64,000 nt of DNA. Origin: Marsupella aquatica (taxonomy: Eukaryota; Marchantiophyta). The notes below the pieces were generated by a model. The model did no database searches. It saw nothing but the letters and a program-made list of their open reading frames with translations, and was not told where the DNA came from. The translations under genes and the position numbers were made by a program. Every line of letters begins with the position of its first letter. Position 1 is the stretch's first letter. The DNA lies in the NCBI GenBank assembly GCA_973895155.1, contig OZ316898.1, positions 17,670,001 through 17,734,000 on the forward strand. Reading direction: 5' to 3'. Of the stretch, positions 25,301 through 35,777 are shown piece after piece.

Positions 25301-26192
25301 CCTTTTAAGGAAAAGTTTCCATATTCCTACTTGAACGAATTTGAATTTCTAGTTTTATTCAGCTCCGAGTTATGGGTATAAACAGTCCCCCCACCCCTTC
25401 GAATTCAAGTAATCATAGCCAACATGGAGAGAATGATAAGCATTGAGAAGACTAGTTTGGTCAAAGAGTCCGAGTTTTGCAAGTGAGAGAAAACATGGAA
25501 ACACTGAAAGTACCATGAACCACGGCGTGTCCAAGCCCGTCAATGCCAATAGCTTATACAATATAGCAAAGATCAAGGGATGCACAAAGCTTCGAATTCC
25601 CCTTTTCCACTCCCACGTCACGTGGCCATACCTGCACAGAAGCCATGGGCAAAATATAGAAGCTTTCGCTAGAGAGGCTCCACAAGCCTGAAGTCCACCA
25701 ATGTATATCTCTAGTGTTCTCTAGTCTACTGGTAACCTAACTGGTCCATCTGTTGCTAGACTTGTTCCTTGTCTCCTTACATGTCATGCTCAATTACTGC
25801 TCGCCCAATGTCCTCAACTTCATCAATAGAATGGAGAACTTTAACAACCAATTGCTGCACGCCCAAACAAGAAACAAAATAAACAGAGATCAAGCCATAT
25901 ATAGTTAGTAGATTTATTACCCGAAGACGATGCGGTGGGCGACCTCAAGGGCCTGCCAATGTTCGTCAGGATTGAAATATGTCCTCACAAGTAAGGCATT
26001 GAGCAGCCTGAAAACTAGGCACACTCTCCATACCCATCTCTCGTCCTCTGCCCTTTTAGAGTCGTCACCACCAATTCCCTCCTGCGTTGCTTGTCGTGCT
26101 TTTTTTTCTGTAGCAATCTCGTGTTTTGCATTTTCCCCATCCCCGCCGCCCCTGCTTGCTCCCGATGATCCTCTTTTCCTTAAATTCCCCAT
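22313..26192 (-). CDS. PIGB: GPI mannosyltransferase 3 (PIGB / Gpi10 family)
   Basis: Nine exons on the minus strand: 26192-25921, 25631-25514, 25159-25055, 24863-24568, 24348-24067, 23847-23595, 23010-22859, 22678-22498, 22402-22313. All phases agree, giving 582 residues. The enzyme adds the third mannose to the GPI-anchor precursor in the ER membrane. The basic, hydrophilic N-terminus is followed by the luminal YFNPDEHWQALEVAH and YGHVTWEW motifs of GT22 family enzymes, several hydrophobic segments, WTIVPLNFLKFN, YGTHPWHWYFSQGFP, the family HKE-RF signature (IGHKEFRF, across exons 5 and 6), FLMPCHSTPFYS and a C-terminal KFFHAHFPVDREL. Related GT22 members (ALG9, ALG12, PIGZ) lack the FNFLKFN...MPCHSTP combination. 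It is transcribed away from the dioxygenase gene. Confidence 0.93.
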
Positions 26193-26972
26193 CGGAGAGT
26201 CCGCTACCGCAGCATTTGATCAACGATTGGCTTTGCTAAATGCGACAATCCTCTCTCTGGCCCGCTGGCTCTAACTCGTGCGTTACTCAATGTGCCATAT
26301 CGGTACAAGAGGATAGAAATAGGGCTTCAGCCTCTAGCAACCACCAAGAAAGAGGCATCCTGCGACGAAACAGAGACTTTTTGAGGAGAACTTGTTTGGG
26401 AGTAATCTCTTGAGCTGATATCAAGACCACAAACAAAACATGTTTCTTGGTAAATTCTCATTGGATGCTTTGGGACCAAAAAGGTGTTCCTGCAGTTTGA
26501 TCCAGTCATCCGTCCTGGCTTTGTCACCACTGTTTAGCAACTGTAACTATAAATTGCTGAACAAGACTTCAATACAAGCTGTGAACGGTCAAAGGGTTAA
26601 ATCTAAGCATGCAAGTCACTACGGAAATAAAATAGTTATACAGGATAAGACCAAAGCCGGGGATTTGAGATGAATCCATGTAAGTGGGGTACGTATAAGA
26701 AAGCGTAGCGTCAACAGGGTTTAAGAGAAACCCAAAAACAGATTCGTCTTTCTGTGTGTAAGTGTGCATTGGAGACCGGAAGTGGACATCACATGTATTA
26801 AGGCTACCGAAACCAGACCTGAACATCGGTCCATAAGTTGGTGGAGCCACCACGTCGAAAGAGCCACCACGTCGAAATTCACGAAACGGAAGGACCCCCA
26901 GCCTGTTCAGTTCGCGAGAAACGTTTCTAGAAGGCTTGAGAAGTACAATTACTCGAGGCTGGGGAGCTCACG
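26193..26972. promoter_or_regulatory. Divergent promoter between PIGB and the dioxygenase gene
   Basis: 780 bp separate the two start codons. A perfect tandem pair of the 17-mer GAGCCACCACGTCGAAA lies at 26844-26877, each with a CACGTC core resembling bZIP sites. It is about 100 bp upstream of the dioxygenase ATG. Confidence 0.5.
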
Positions 26973-29900
26973 ATGACTTCGGCAACCGCAGCAGAGCCGG
27001 CGTCGCCAGCTCCTCGTCGGTTTGTCCTGCCCGCGTTCCTTTCTCCGCAGGAATGCAAGGTCCGACCCCAAATTCTTGGATTCCCCCTGCCTGGGTCGTA
27101 GTCTCTTATAGGACTGTCAAAACGTTCAGCGAGAAGTGTGGTTTTAAGTGACTCCTCATGAGTCGATATTCGGTGCAAACAATTTTACTTCCAACCATGA
27201 ATATCAAGTATCAGCTTTTTGATTGTTCCTTTGATCCAAGGGCATGAGAGTCTATTTCGTAGAGGTAGAGCAGGATTTGAGTGTTGGCTTGTGGGTTCAA
27301 CTTCTGTCGGAAGGTTATGACTGGGAGTGATTGGATTGGGTGGGTGGCAGGAGCTGGAGTTTATCCACAGAAGCTGTGGCGTTTTTGGGTACCGTCCCTT
27401 CGTTCTATCCACCACTTTATCTCATTTAGTGGCCACCAATTGTGCTCAACTCATCATACCCATCCTTTCCGTGCGAGGTGAGATCCTTACCATTTACTGT
27501 ATCACTGCTTTCTGTGCCTGCAACGGTTTAAGGACCTACCTGTATGTGCTTCTTCCTTTAACGTCATACTATTTTCTGCTACTTCAGATTCTGGGACCCC
27601 ATTTCTTGTAACAGTTCCTGTTACATTTCCTCACGAGTTGGTTCAAGTAAATTCAAATCCGATGGATTTGACAAACAGGATCTTTGAAGTAAAGTACAAT
27701 ATTGTGTTGATCAACTGAGTATCTTTCTGTAGTTCAATTTAGTTCAATTCGAGGACATCATGAGGTAGAGTACTTGCTGTCCGAGGATGAGACCCATTGT
27801 GCAAAAGTACTCCAAGGGCGTTGGCTAATCAATTCTCGGCACTCCAAACCTTTCTGCGAATGTCCTTCTGTCTCCTGAAGCTCTCTGGTGAGTTCAATCC
27901 AAACCAAGAGCCTTTCTTAATAGAAAACATTTGTGCAGTGGCACTCAGCAGGAGAGTTGACAAAGTAGCCCATATGCAGAAGAAATGTCGCCGATTTCCT
28001 TTTCGGAAACACAGAAGCATAGCTATTCAGACTGCTATCCCAGAGTAGGATCTGCCAACTCGGCAGCACCTTTAATAGAACTGAGGATGCGGTTCAATTT
28101 TCCCATTGCGTCAAAAAACGATGTGCCGTACGGTGGTCTCATCCTTGGGCGGCATTCTTGCTGTCAGTTTTTGTAAAAGCTATCTAACAAGATAGCCTCA
28201 AGTGAGATAAGGATAATCCATTTCTAGAGCCTTTACTGAGGCTTCGCTATCTGTGTTTCAAGAAAGGGTTAAGGAAGCAGTGGAAGAATATTTTGGAAGA
28301 GAGTACGAACTCTTCGTCGAGTTCACAGGCTTGATCAGGTCAGCTACTCTTACAGTCCATATAACGTGAGCTCAATTTCTAATTGAAACCAGCATTAGCG
28401 GATACATTATCTGGTAATTTCTGCCTTCTTTCCCAAGACAGTTGCACAGCGCAGTAAACCTTCACGGCTTGTCTGCTCAGTCCATCTCCAAGTCTTAAAT
28501 ATGATGCATGACTTAAAAAATATGTATTACTCCCACTGTGATGCAGTTGGACAGAAGGGGCTAACATAGGCTGGCACAGTGATGACAATAGATCCTATTT
28601 GCGCCAGCGCCACTATTCAGTATGTACCCTTGGACAACAGTTTAACTCCCAGCTATTGTGCAGTAACGTGTCCAATTTGGGCATTCAGACGATGGGTTGA
28701 ACTTTGTTGTGGGGAAATCTGCCAGTCAACTTTTGAAGCATTAAAACATTCAAGAAATGACGATTGAAGATAGAGGTTGAGTGGATGACGCTTGTTATGA
28801 TATTCTTGTTTTTCAACTGTTGGCTGTCAGCATCAGCTATTGATGATCGTTAGTGACTGCTGATGCATCGTTGTAGGCAGTGTGTTATTTGAATACCTAC
28901 GAGGAAGACTTCAAAGGTGGCCTTTTCCACTTTCAAGAGGGTGAACCGTCAACAATCATTCCATCGCTAGGGGTACTCTCTTTATTTCAATATGAGTTTT
29001 TTCCAGTCTGGATGTTTTGTTGTCTTCCCAATTCTGTAACCCCTGTAATAATTTTATAAGTACTAAAACCTCGACTAAACCAAATTATGAAAAAATCTCT
29101 ACGGGACTTCATATGCTCGTTCTTATTTTTACGGCTTAACAGATACTTTGTAACAGATTGACACCCTGCAAGAGAAAGTGTTTGAAATGCTGCGCCGGTC
29201 GTTTTTTGTTTGACAGACCTTGATAATATATACTGCAGATGAGAGGAACATGCATCGTGTTGATGAGGTGCTCTTCAGTTCTTACTTTCCTGAAGGAATG
29301 CGAAACTCAATTGATGGTGTATCGCTATGAAGAACGTGAAGAAATTAAAATTGGCTTTAAGCTCGTGAACTGTTGAAGAGATAAGTTGTCTTCTAGCTGT
29401 AGCTGTGCATTGACTGTAAAGACGTTTTGCATTAACACACCATACATGTCTTGTTGAGGTCACCTATAGGTCACAGAGGGGGAGCGCTGCACCCTAGCCT
29501 TGTGGTTTACCTCAGACCGTGTGCATGATGAAGATACGAAACTCATTAAACAGATATCCATGGTGGTGCCGGATTTGCCAGCTCGTCTGTCCGATGAAGA
29601 ACCTGAAAAAGGTGGGGTACTTTAAGAGTAACTTCTATTCAATCCACTCGGTTCCTCCGACTTCGCACATTGCTAGAACGTAATTCGTCCACTTAAGTAG
29701 TCCTCAATATATGGAATTATTTTCTCAGCCAAGGGTGGTTCCGAATTTTGAAGTGCCTTGCTTTTTGCAGTGTTGGGTATGTCGCCACGCAAAAAACAAT
29801 TCCACCCTCTTGCAGCATCAAGTGTGATGTACAGGGCTTACAATGTTCACAAAGAACCTGATCAGGTTATGGAGAGGAATACCACTGGAGAACTGGCAAA

Positions 29901-30532
29901 TCCATTTTTCGACACAACTAGTGACCTGCGGGTTGTCCGTCTGGCATTATTGGGTTTGAGTTGCTGCTTCTCATCCATAGCTGTAGATGACCAACATGAC
30001 AACCCAGTAGTGCTTACCTACAAGGACAAGGAAGTGCCTCACTTGTTCTCAAGCAGTCTGGAAGCCTTACAGGTGCGTATGACCATTTTCTTTTAGTTCT
30101 CCAAAGGATGCCATATTCGTGCGCTAATTTGCTAGAGTTAATTACTTTGTTTCCTGCACTGTCAGGCAGATGGTATGAATAAGCTGAGTACCTACTTTTG
30201 CTGGAATTTGTGACCAGGCCACAGAATTTCATCAATTCAGAAAGGCAAAGCGCAATACCTTGTCCTCAGGTTTCAGTGAGCAGTGTCCGGTGGGCCCGAA
30301 GTGGAAATCTGTACTGTTCGATGCCGATAGCTCACATTCTCAAATAAAAACAAGCAATTGCACTACACATGCGATTGCAGTTTCTGTCTCCCCTCGGGAA
30401 GGTGATCAAGAACAATTAAGTGAGTTTCTTAATAGTTTAGAACAGTTCGAAGCTTATACATCCAATTTGTGGAAAAAACTTTTCCAATTGTTTCCAACCT
30501 GGAGAACTACTGGATCTCTAACGTTAACGTGA
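26973..30532 (+). CDS. 2-oxoglutarate/Fe(II)-dependent dioxygenase, prolyl-hydroxylase-like
   Basis: Nine exons: 26973-27059, 27351-27477, 28263-28338, 28547-28619, 28877-28972, 29217-29267, 29470-29611, 29771-30072, 30218-30532; phases agree, 422 residues. Catalytic features: the iron-binding HxD in IGWHSDDNRSYL (exon 4, ends TCA/GTATGT), FKGGLFHFQEGEP, the distal iron-binding His in TADERNMHRVDE (exon 6) and the 2OG-binding Arg in GERCTLALWF (exon 7). The opening RRFVLPAFLSPQECKELEFI is typical of P4H/PKHD-type hydroxylases. Such enzymes couple 2-oxoglutarate decarboxylation to hydroxylation. Plants keep a small, little-studied family with this layout; the substrate is unknown to me. No signal peptide is apparent, so it is probably cytosolic or nuclear. 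The donor of exon 1 (AAG/GTCCGA) is weak. Confidence 0.88.
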
Positions 30533-33500
30533 TTGCTACAGAGCAGAATCCTTTCTTGCTGATTCTCCTTTCATACACATTGACCATTTGTCCAGGCATA
30601 TCGAGCAGGTAAACTACCATGATAACCGATTGGTAGGGGGGGGGGTAGGAAATACTTTGTTAACAATTGTTTGTTGTTTATATGAGATGACAAGCCAAAC
30701 CAGGTTGTGTGCGAGTTTTCCTATGGATACTGCCGTGTAAGGCTTGAGTTTGAATCCAAAGGCTGGTCTTCAATTGGGATCTGAGTTCCGATTAGCATTC
30801 GTTAGCAATTCCTAGATCTGGTAGCCAATAGATTCATTTCAGATGTACCTTAGGGGAATTGATTTAGCACCTCCACGAATGATTAACTGGGGTATGTTCA
30901 TCTGAGCCACGCAATTTCTGAGTACTTAATTTCTGTTTCCACACAACAGTCTACCAGGTTGTCTTACCAAGAGTGACTCGATGTTGATTCTTTGTCATAA
31001 GATGAATTCTCAGAGACACAATTTCTAATACGGACCCGACCTCCGTTTATTGAGCATTGTGCACTTGTCCTGGATCAAACTCGCTCCTGTAATCTCGAAT
31101 CACAATAGTGTCCTGCTCATGCAAAGCTCTAATGTTCAGGTTCAGCCAAAATTTGAGAACACTTTATGGATCAGATCAGTGTCCACTTTATCCAGATCAT
31201 CTATCACTGAATGGGACGAAGTCAAGCAAGGAAAGACATGACGTGTTGATATTTGCATTGGAGTGAAATTTCAGGACATGATGAAACCCCAATCTGCATG
31301 AACTCATAGGAACCTGTGGGTTGGATAAGTGACAGTCCCGAGTGAACCTTAAATTGTGGTGATGCTGCTACATCATCGGTTTCCACTTTCTTAGAAGGCT
31401 GAAAATCTTCTCCTGGACCAGAACTTTACTGTACAGATGAGTAGCTTCAAAATTGTAATCACTGATGGGGGTGCGCTCTTACTTGCCTCTGGCGTATGGT
31501 CCCATTTCAATCCCAGCAATCACTGACTTTATAGAGGACCCATTAAATCTTATCTAACTTTGTGTGAATGTGTAAAAGGAAAAGAAGCCCAGACGGACCT
31601 TAACCTTTGGTGAACAACTAGGATGGACTGCCGCAACCTGGATGGGCCATTTTCAACATTACTCTGAACTTAAACAGCATCTTTATTTTATTTTATCAGT
31701 GGGCACACTTGTGGGTCTCTAAAGCTGCTAGGTCCATTGGAGTTGCATGGTTACAAACTGCATACTGAAGAAGGTTGTTGCTGAAAGTAGGAAGGGGGGA
31801 TTCTTTACCATCAGTAAGTGAAGAATAACCATGTTACAAAGGCTAGAACTAGACTCAGATCAGCACCTGCTGTAGCCATCTGGTTGTAGCATACGCATTG
31901 CAGTTGAACTTGTGAATCCAAATGATTGACAAATTATGCAAACTAGGGTAGTTGCAATTGAACTTGTGAATCCAAATGATTGACAATTATGCAAACTAGC
32001 CTGACTACCCATTTTTTTGAAGTTAAATATAGGTGATTGCTAATAGACCTTGCCAGAAAAAGATTCCTTATTATGATTTTAAATGACACTCATTTATGAT
32101 TTGCCCCCATTCCCTGCACCCCCAAGGTAGGTGATCCAGGCAGAATGACGTCTAGAGTCTTCACTCTAGATCTAGGCTATCAAAGTAAGTTTCTATTGTG
32201 AATTATTAGTAAGATGATGTAGGCACAACCACATTGTAAGGTAAACATCATTTTTAAAATTTGAACCCAATACCTTTTCATGTATCTTCCTGTTGTTTTG
32301 TTTAACAACTTCATTGGTTTTGAGCTTAGGGATGCAAACTTTGGGCACATGATCACCTGAGCAGTGCCTTTTACTACCAGAGATCTACTAGCCTTAACCT
32401 CATCGGAAAGTTGCATACAAGGTTTGCCCAATTTATGTTTAAGGAAAGGGAAGGGAAACTGCCCCATGTTGTTCGAGGATAGTAATGTCCCGCTTGCAAT
32501 CCAATCATTTAATGCAGATCATTAGCACCTTAAAATTTCTGGTTTATGCATGCTCTGCCCACAAAGTTAATCTAGTCCTTTTGGATTATAGGGCAATTCC
32601 AATTTGTCTAGATTTCATTTTTTATTTTAACTACAATCAAAACACTGATAAATTAATGTTTTAAATCAAAATATTTAGAATAGTCCTAAAATATCCATTG
32701 TAAAAATTTTCCCAAGATTCACAAACACTACCCACAATTTTTTAGCAGGAACTGAGATTCCTATTATTATTGATTGTTTGAGCACACCTAACAATCCCTA
32801 AAGTATTTCCCACATGTCACTTCACTATCTTTTGCCTTCACCGTCATTCCTTCTCAAAGGGGGTTGTCCCAAAGGTGCCCATCGTGTCATTCCTCAGCAC
32901 AGAACTGCTCTCGTCACTGTCATAGTAGTACTATATAGCATGTTCATCCTGCAACATTCATTTTTTTGGGTTTTGTAGTGATATGTAATTCATTTTATTT
33001 ATTTATGATAAAAGAAGTAGGTACATGTAAAGTATACGCCAAAAAATTTATATCTGTTAATTTAGAGTGAGTGACATAGTACACATACAAAGAAAAACAC
33101 ATTATGGCCAAGAAAGTACAAAGGTACTAAAGAGTAAGTTGGCATATATGACAGATTGTCACTTGCTTCTAGGTAATGACAATCAACTCAATTAAAACCA
33201 TAAATTTTGTAAAGGAAAACATGAGGGGAACTTAGTACACCAAATGTGCACATTGTTCAAATTCATTCTCTCACTCTCATGAGAAAAAAGATAATTCACT
33301 AAGGAGTGATTGAAAAGGAAAATTAAACATTAATGAGGGGAGCCAAATGCATTCAAAATACTCTAAGTTCACCAAAATTAAAAGGGGTCTAAACTTTAAT
33401 TCAAAATCAAATTAATACATATGATTCACCTTGTTAAGGCACATTAAAATAAAAATACTGAAATGTTTTTGAATAAGACAACATCTGAAAAGTGGATTCA

Positions 33501-33844
33501 CCATATAGCAGTTTCATAATTGGGGGGTGGGTTGTCTGAAGGTGCCCATAGTTTCATTCCTTAGCACAGGACTGCTCTCATCACTATCACAGTAGTACTA
33601 TATACCATCCCTATTTGCATGAAAACGCTATGATTATTAAAAAAATGGATCTGACTGACAAAATATTCATAAGTGTTTGTGAAACATTTCAAAGAATTTG
33701 TGATGCAAATTTTAAGAATATTCCAAGTATTTTTGTTAAGCATGTTTTGGCCTTGAACACTGGCCTTGAGTGTACATTAATTTAAATTTAAACAATCAGT
33801 TTGTCGACCCCCTACTCATGTATCTTTCAAACTATTGAAAGTGT
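30533..33844. other. A/T-rich intergenic region with repeats, no gene
   Basis: A 54-bp tandem duplication lies at about 31898-31999 (TTGAACTTGTGAATCCAAAT twice). The palindrome shared with 2805 is at 32151-32170. A diverged direct repeat of about 78 bp lies at 32861-32938 and 33528-33604 (AAGGTGCCCAT..., GCACAG, ACTGCTCTC, GTAGTACTATATA). Open frames are short and unrecognised. Confidence 0.45.
32151..32170. repeat. Palindrome identical to 2805-2824
   Basis: TCTAGAGT-CTTC-ACTCTAGA, preceded by G in both places and followed within a few bases by CTAGGC. Weaker similarity extends about 60 bp further, including AGTAAGATGA. Confidence 0.8.
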
Positions 33845-34176
33845 TGTTAAGGATTGCTCTTAGTCTTGTGACTCAAAGGTTACGGCACTTAGGCTAATCA
33901 CAGTTAGGGTCTTAGCTGAGGTTAGGTTAGTCGTGTGTGACCTTGTATATACCAGGGCTAGTGTAAGCCGCTGGTGAGTGGTGCTTACTCATTGTAACGG
34001 AGCAACTTGAGGAAGAGGGAGAGCATGTGTGTTCGTTTACACTTGAAGTAAAGCTTGAGTATTCGTGTGGACGTAGCCTTGGAGAAGAGGTGAACCACAT
34101 AGAGATTGTGTCGACTACGTGTGCATGGAATAAGTCATGGTTGTATGGTCGTTGCGAATGACGTCTTAGTTCAACA
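33845..34176 (+). mobile_element. Solo LTR (332 bp) of the Copia family
   Basis: Same length, ends (TGTTAAGGATTG...TTCAACA) and orientation as the LTRs of the full element at 49669-56451, with about 15 differences by eye. Flanks are AGTGT (33840-33844) and AGTGC (34177-34181), a 5-bp duplication with one change. No primer-binding site or coding region follows, so this is a recombined solo LTR. Confidence 0.93.
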
Positions 34177-34394
34177 AGTGCTGTTGTTATCGGACACTTT
34201 GGCGGAAGGTGTGAATACTCATTCGGTTCTCTCCCATGTGTCATATCTTGTCCACCAGGCAAGGTTTGTGCCAAATATTAGACACTCCTCCATTGATTGT
34301 GGTACAGAACAAATTTGCATGTGGCCATTAAATTCAGCAGCATTGGAAAAACATAGCTCGACACAAACCCAGATGGCACTACTGTAGTAACACT

Positions 34395-34632
34395 CCATTT
34401 TGTTACTGACATTAGTTATTGGGTAGCACTAAATTGGAAGTCATATATACTGCCATAGTGCCATCCGGGTTCTTGCAGAGCTACTACTGAATTCATTTTG
34501 TTCCTCATGTTGGTTATTGGGTAACACTGAATTGGAAGTGTGACCATAGTACCATCCGGGTTTGCACAGAGCTACTGTACAACAGAGTCTATTTCATTGA
34601 CATTAGTTATTGGGTAACACTAACTTCAAAGT
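34395..34632. repeat. Tandem repeat, unit about 97 bp, 2.4 copies
   Basis: Units begin near 34395, 34494 and 34589 and share TTAGTTATTGGGTAACACT and CATAGT.CCATCCGGGTT. Function unknown. Confidence 0.75.
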
Positions 34633-34940
34633 CATACTCGTAATGAATTCCAGTTGAGGGGTCTCGGTAAGTGCACATCAAAATATGACATATACAATAT
34701 ACTACATCCTTCCATACCATGATAAACTTGGTTATTTTCTTCAAATCAATGAATGCATACCCTATCTTATTGCATTTTGATGTGTGATTACCCATTATAA
34801 ACCTCATTATTTTCTTTAAACCACCACTAGCCATATAAAAGGTGAAGTGTTCAAGATTTCTCACTTTTTCACATTCATCTCTTCTACTGTGAGACTTTGC
34901 TCCACAATTTAAGGAAAAAAATACTAAAAATGGTGATATT

Positions 34941-35090
34941 TGTGGAACCAAGTTTTTATCATGGCTAGTAGCTCTTGAAATCAATGAGTGCAAACCATTA
35001 AAAAAACACTTATAATGTTGAAATTTGTGGAACCAAGTTTTTGTCATGGCTAGTGGAACCAAATTTTTATCATGGCTACTGGCTCTTTCA
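34941..35090. repeat. Nested short tandem repeats (GTGGAACCAAGTTTTTATCA)
   Basis: The phrase GTGGAACCAA(A/G)TTTTT(A/G)TCATGGCTA occurs near 34942, 35027 and 35053. Confidence 0.65.
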
Positions 35091-35157
35091 ATCTATTAGT
35101 GCACCTTATATTACCACATTGTATATTATCATATTTACACCATATATTAACACAATT

Positions 35158-35288
35158 TGATATGTGATTACCGGCGTGTGATGTGTGATTTGATATGTGA
35201 TTACCGGCGTGTGATGTGTGATTACCGGCTTGATGTGAAATAAAGACATTTGGATATGCGATTACAGGCGTGATGTGTGATTACTGGC
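35158..35288. repeat. Short tandem repeats of GTGATTACCGGCGTGTGAT type
   Basis: At least four degenerate copies of TGTGATTACCGGC with TGATATGTGATT spacers, ending 490 bp before the RCC2-like ATG. They may form part of its upstream region. Confidence 0.75.
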
Positions 35289-35777
35289 AGGGCCAGTTGA
35301 GTGTTAGCCGGTAACTAACGTGACGTGAGTGCGAAAATGGAGTGGAGGAGTGTCTGGTGAGAGAGAGGAAATAACACGGATGCATTTTGAACGGCGAAAC
35401 ACAGAGCAAGGCACGAGTCTAGGCGAAGTGCCGCTCTGTAGCAGACCGCAGAGCACAGAGCAGAGCAGAGCAGACATCACATTCCTCTCAGTTTTTGGCC
35501 GCAGAGAAAGACCCCTCTCGTCTGCAGCAAAGCACGGTGAGCTTCGACGAATCGAGCGAGCGAGCGAGGGCGCATTTCGAACGGGCAAAGAGGGAGAGAA
35601 GGGTGACTTTTCAAGCAAAGAACGGTGAGTTTTGGACCAAAGGAGAGAGAAAGAGAGAGGTGCTCCGTTTTTGAGCTTTTTGCTTGGAGGAAGAAAAGGG
35701 AGGAGAAGGGGGAAAGAGGCGGTGCTGCAGCAGCAGAATAGCAGAGCGCAGCAGACAGGCAGGGCAGAAAGGTCGGA
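35289..35777 (+). promoter_or_regulatory. Promoter and purine-rich leader of the RCC2-like gene
   Basis: No other gene is seen. The stretch is rich in GAGAGA/GCAGAGCAGAGCAG runs up to the ATG, typical of a transcribed plant leader. Transcription start not determinable by eye. Confidence 0.4.

Noticed and set aside
28660-28720. Similarity of TCCAATTTGGGCATTCAGACG to 13085-13105
   Set aside because: Only about 20 bp with mismatches and no extension; not enough to call a repeat.
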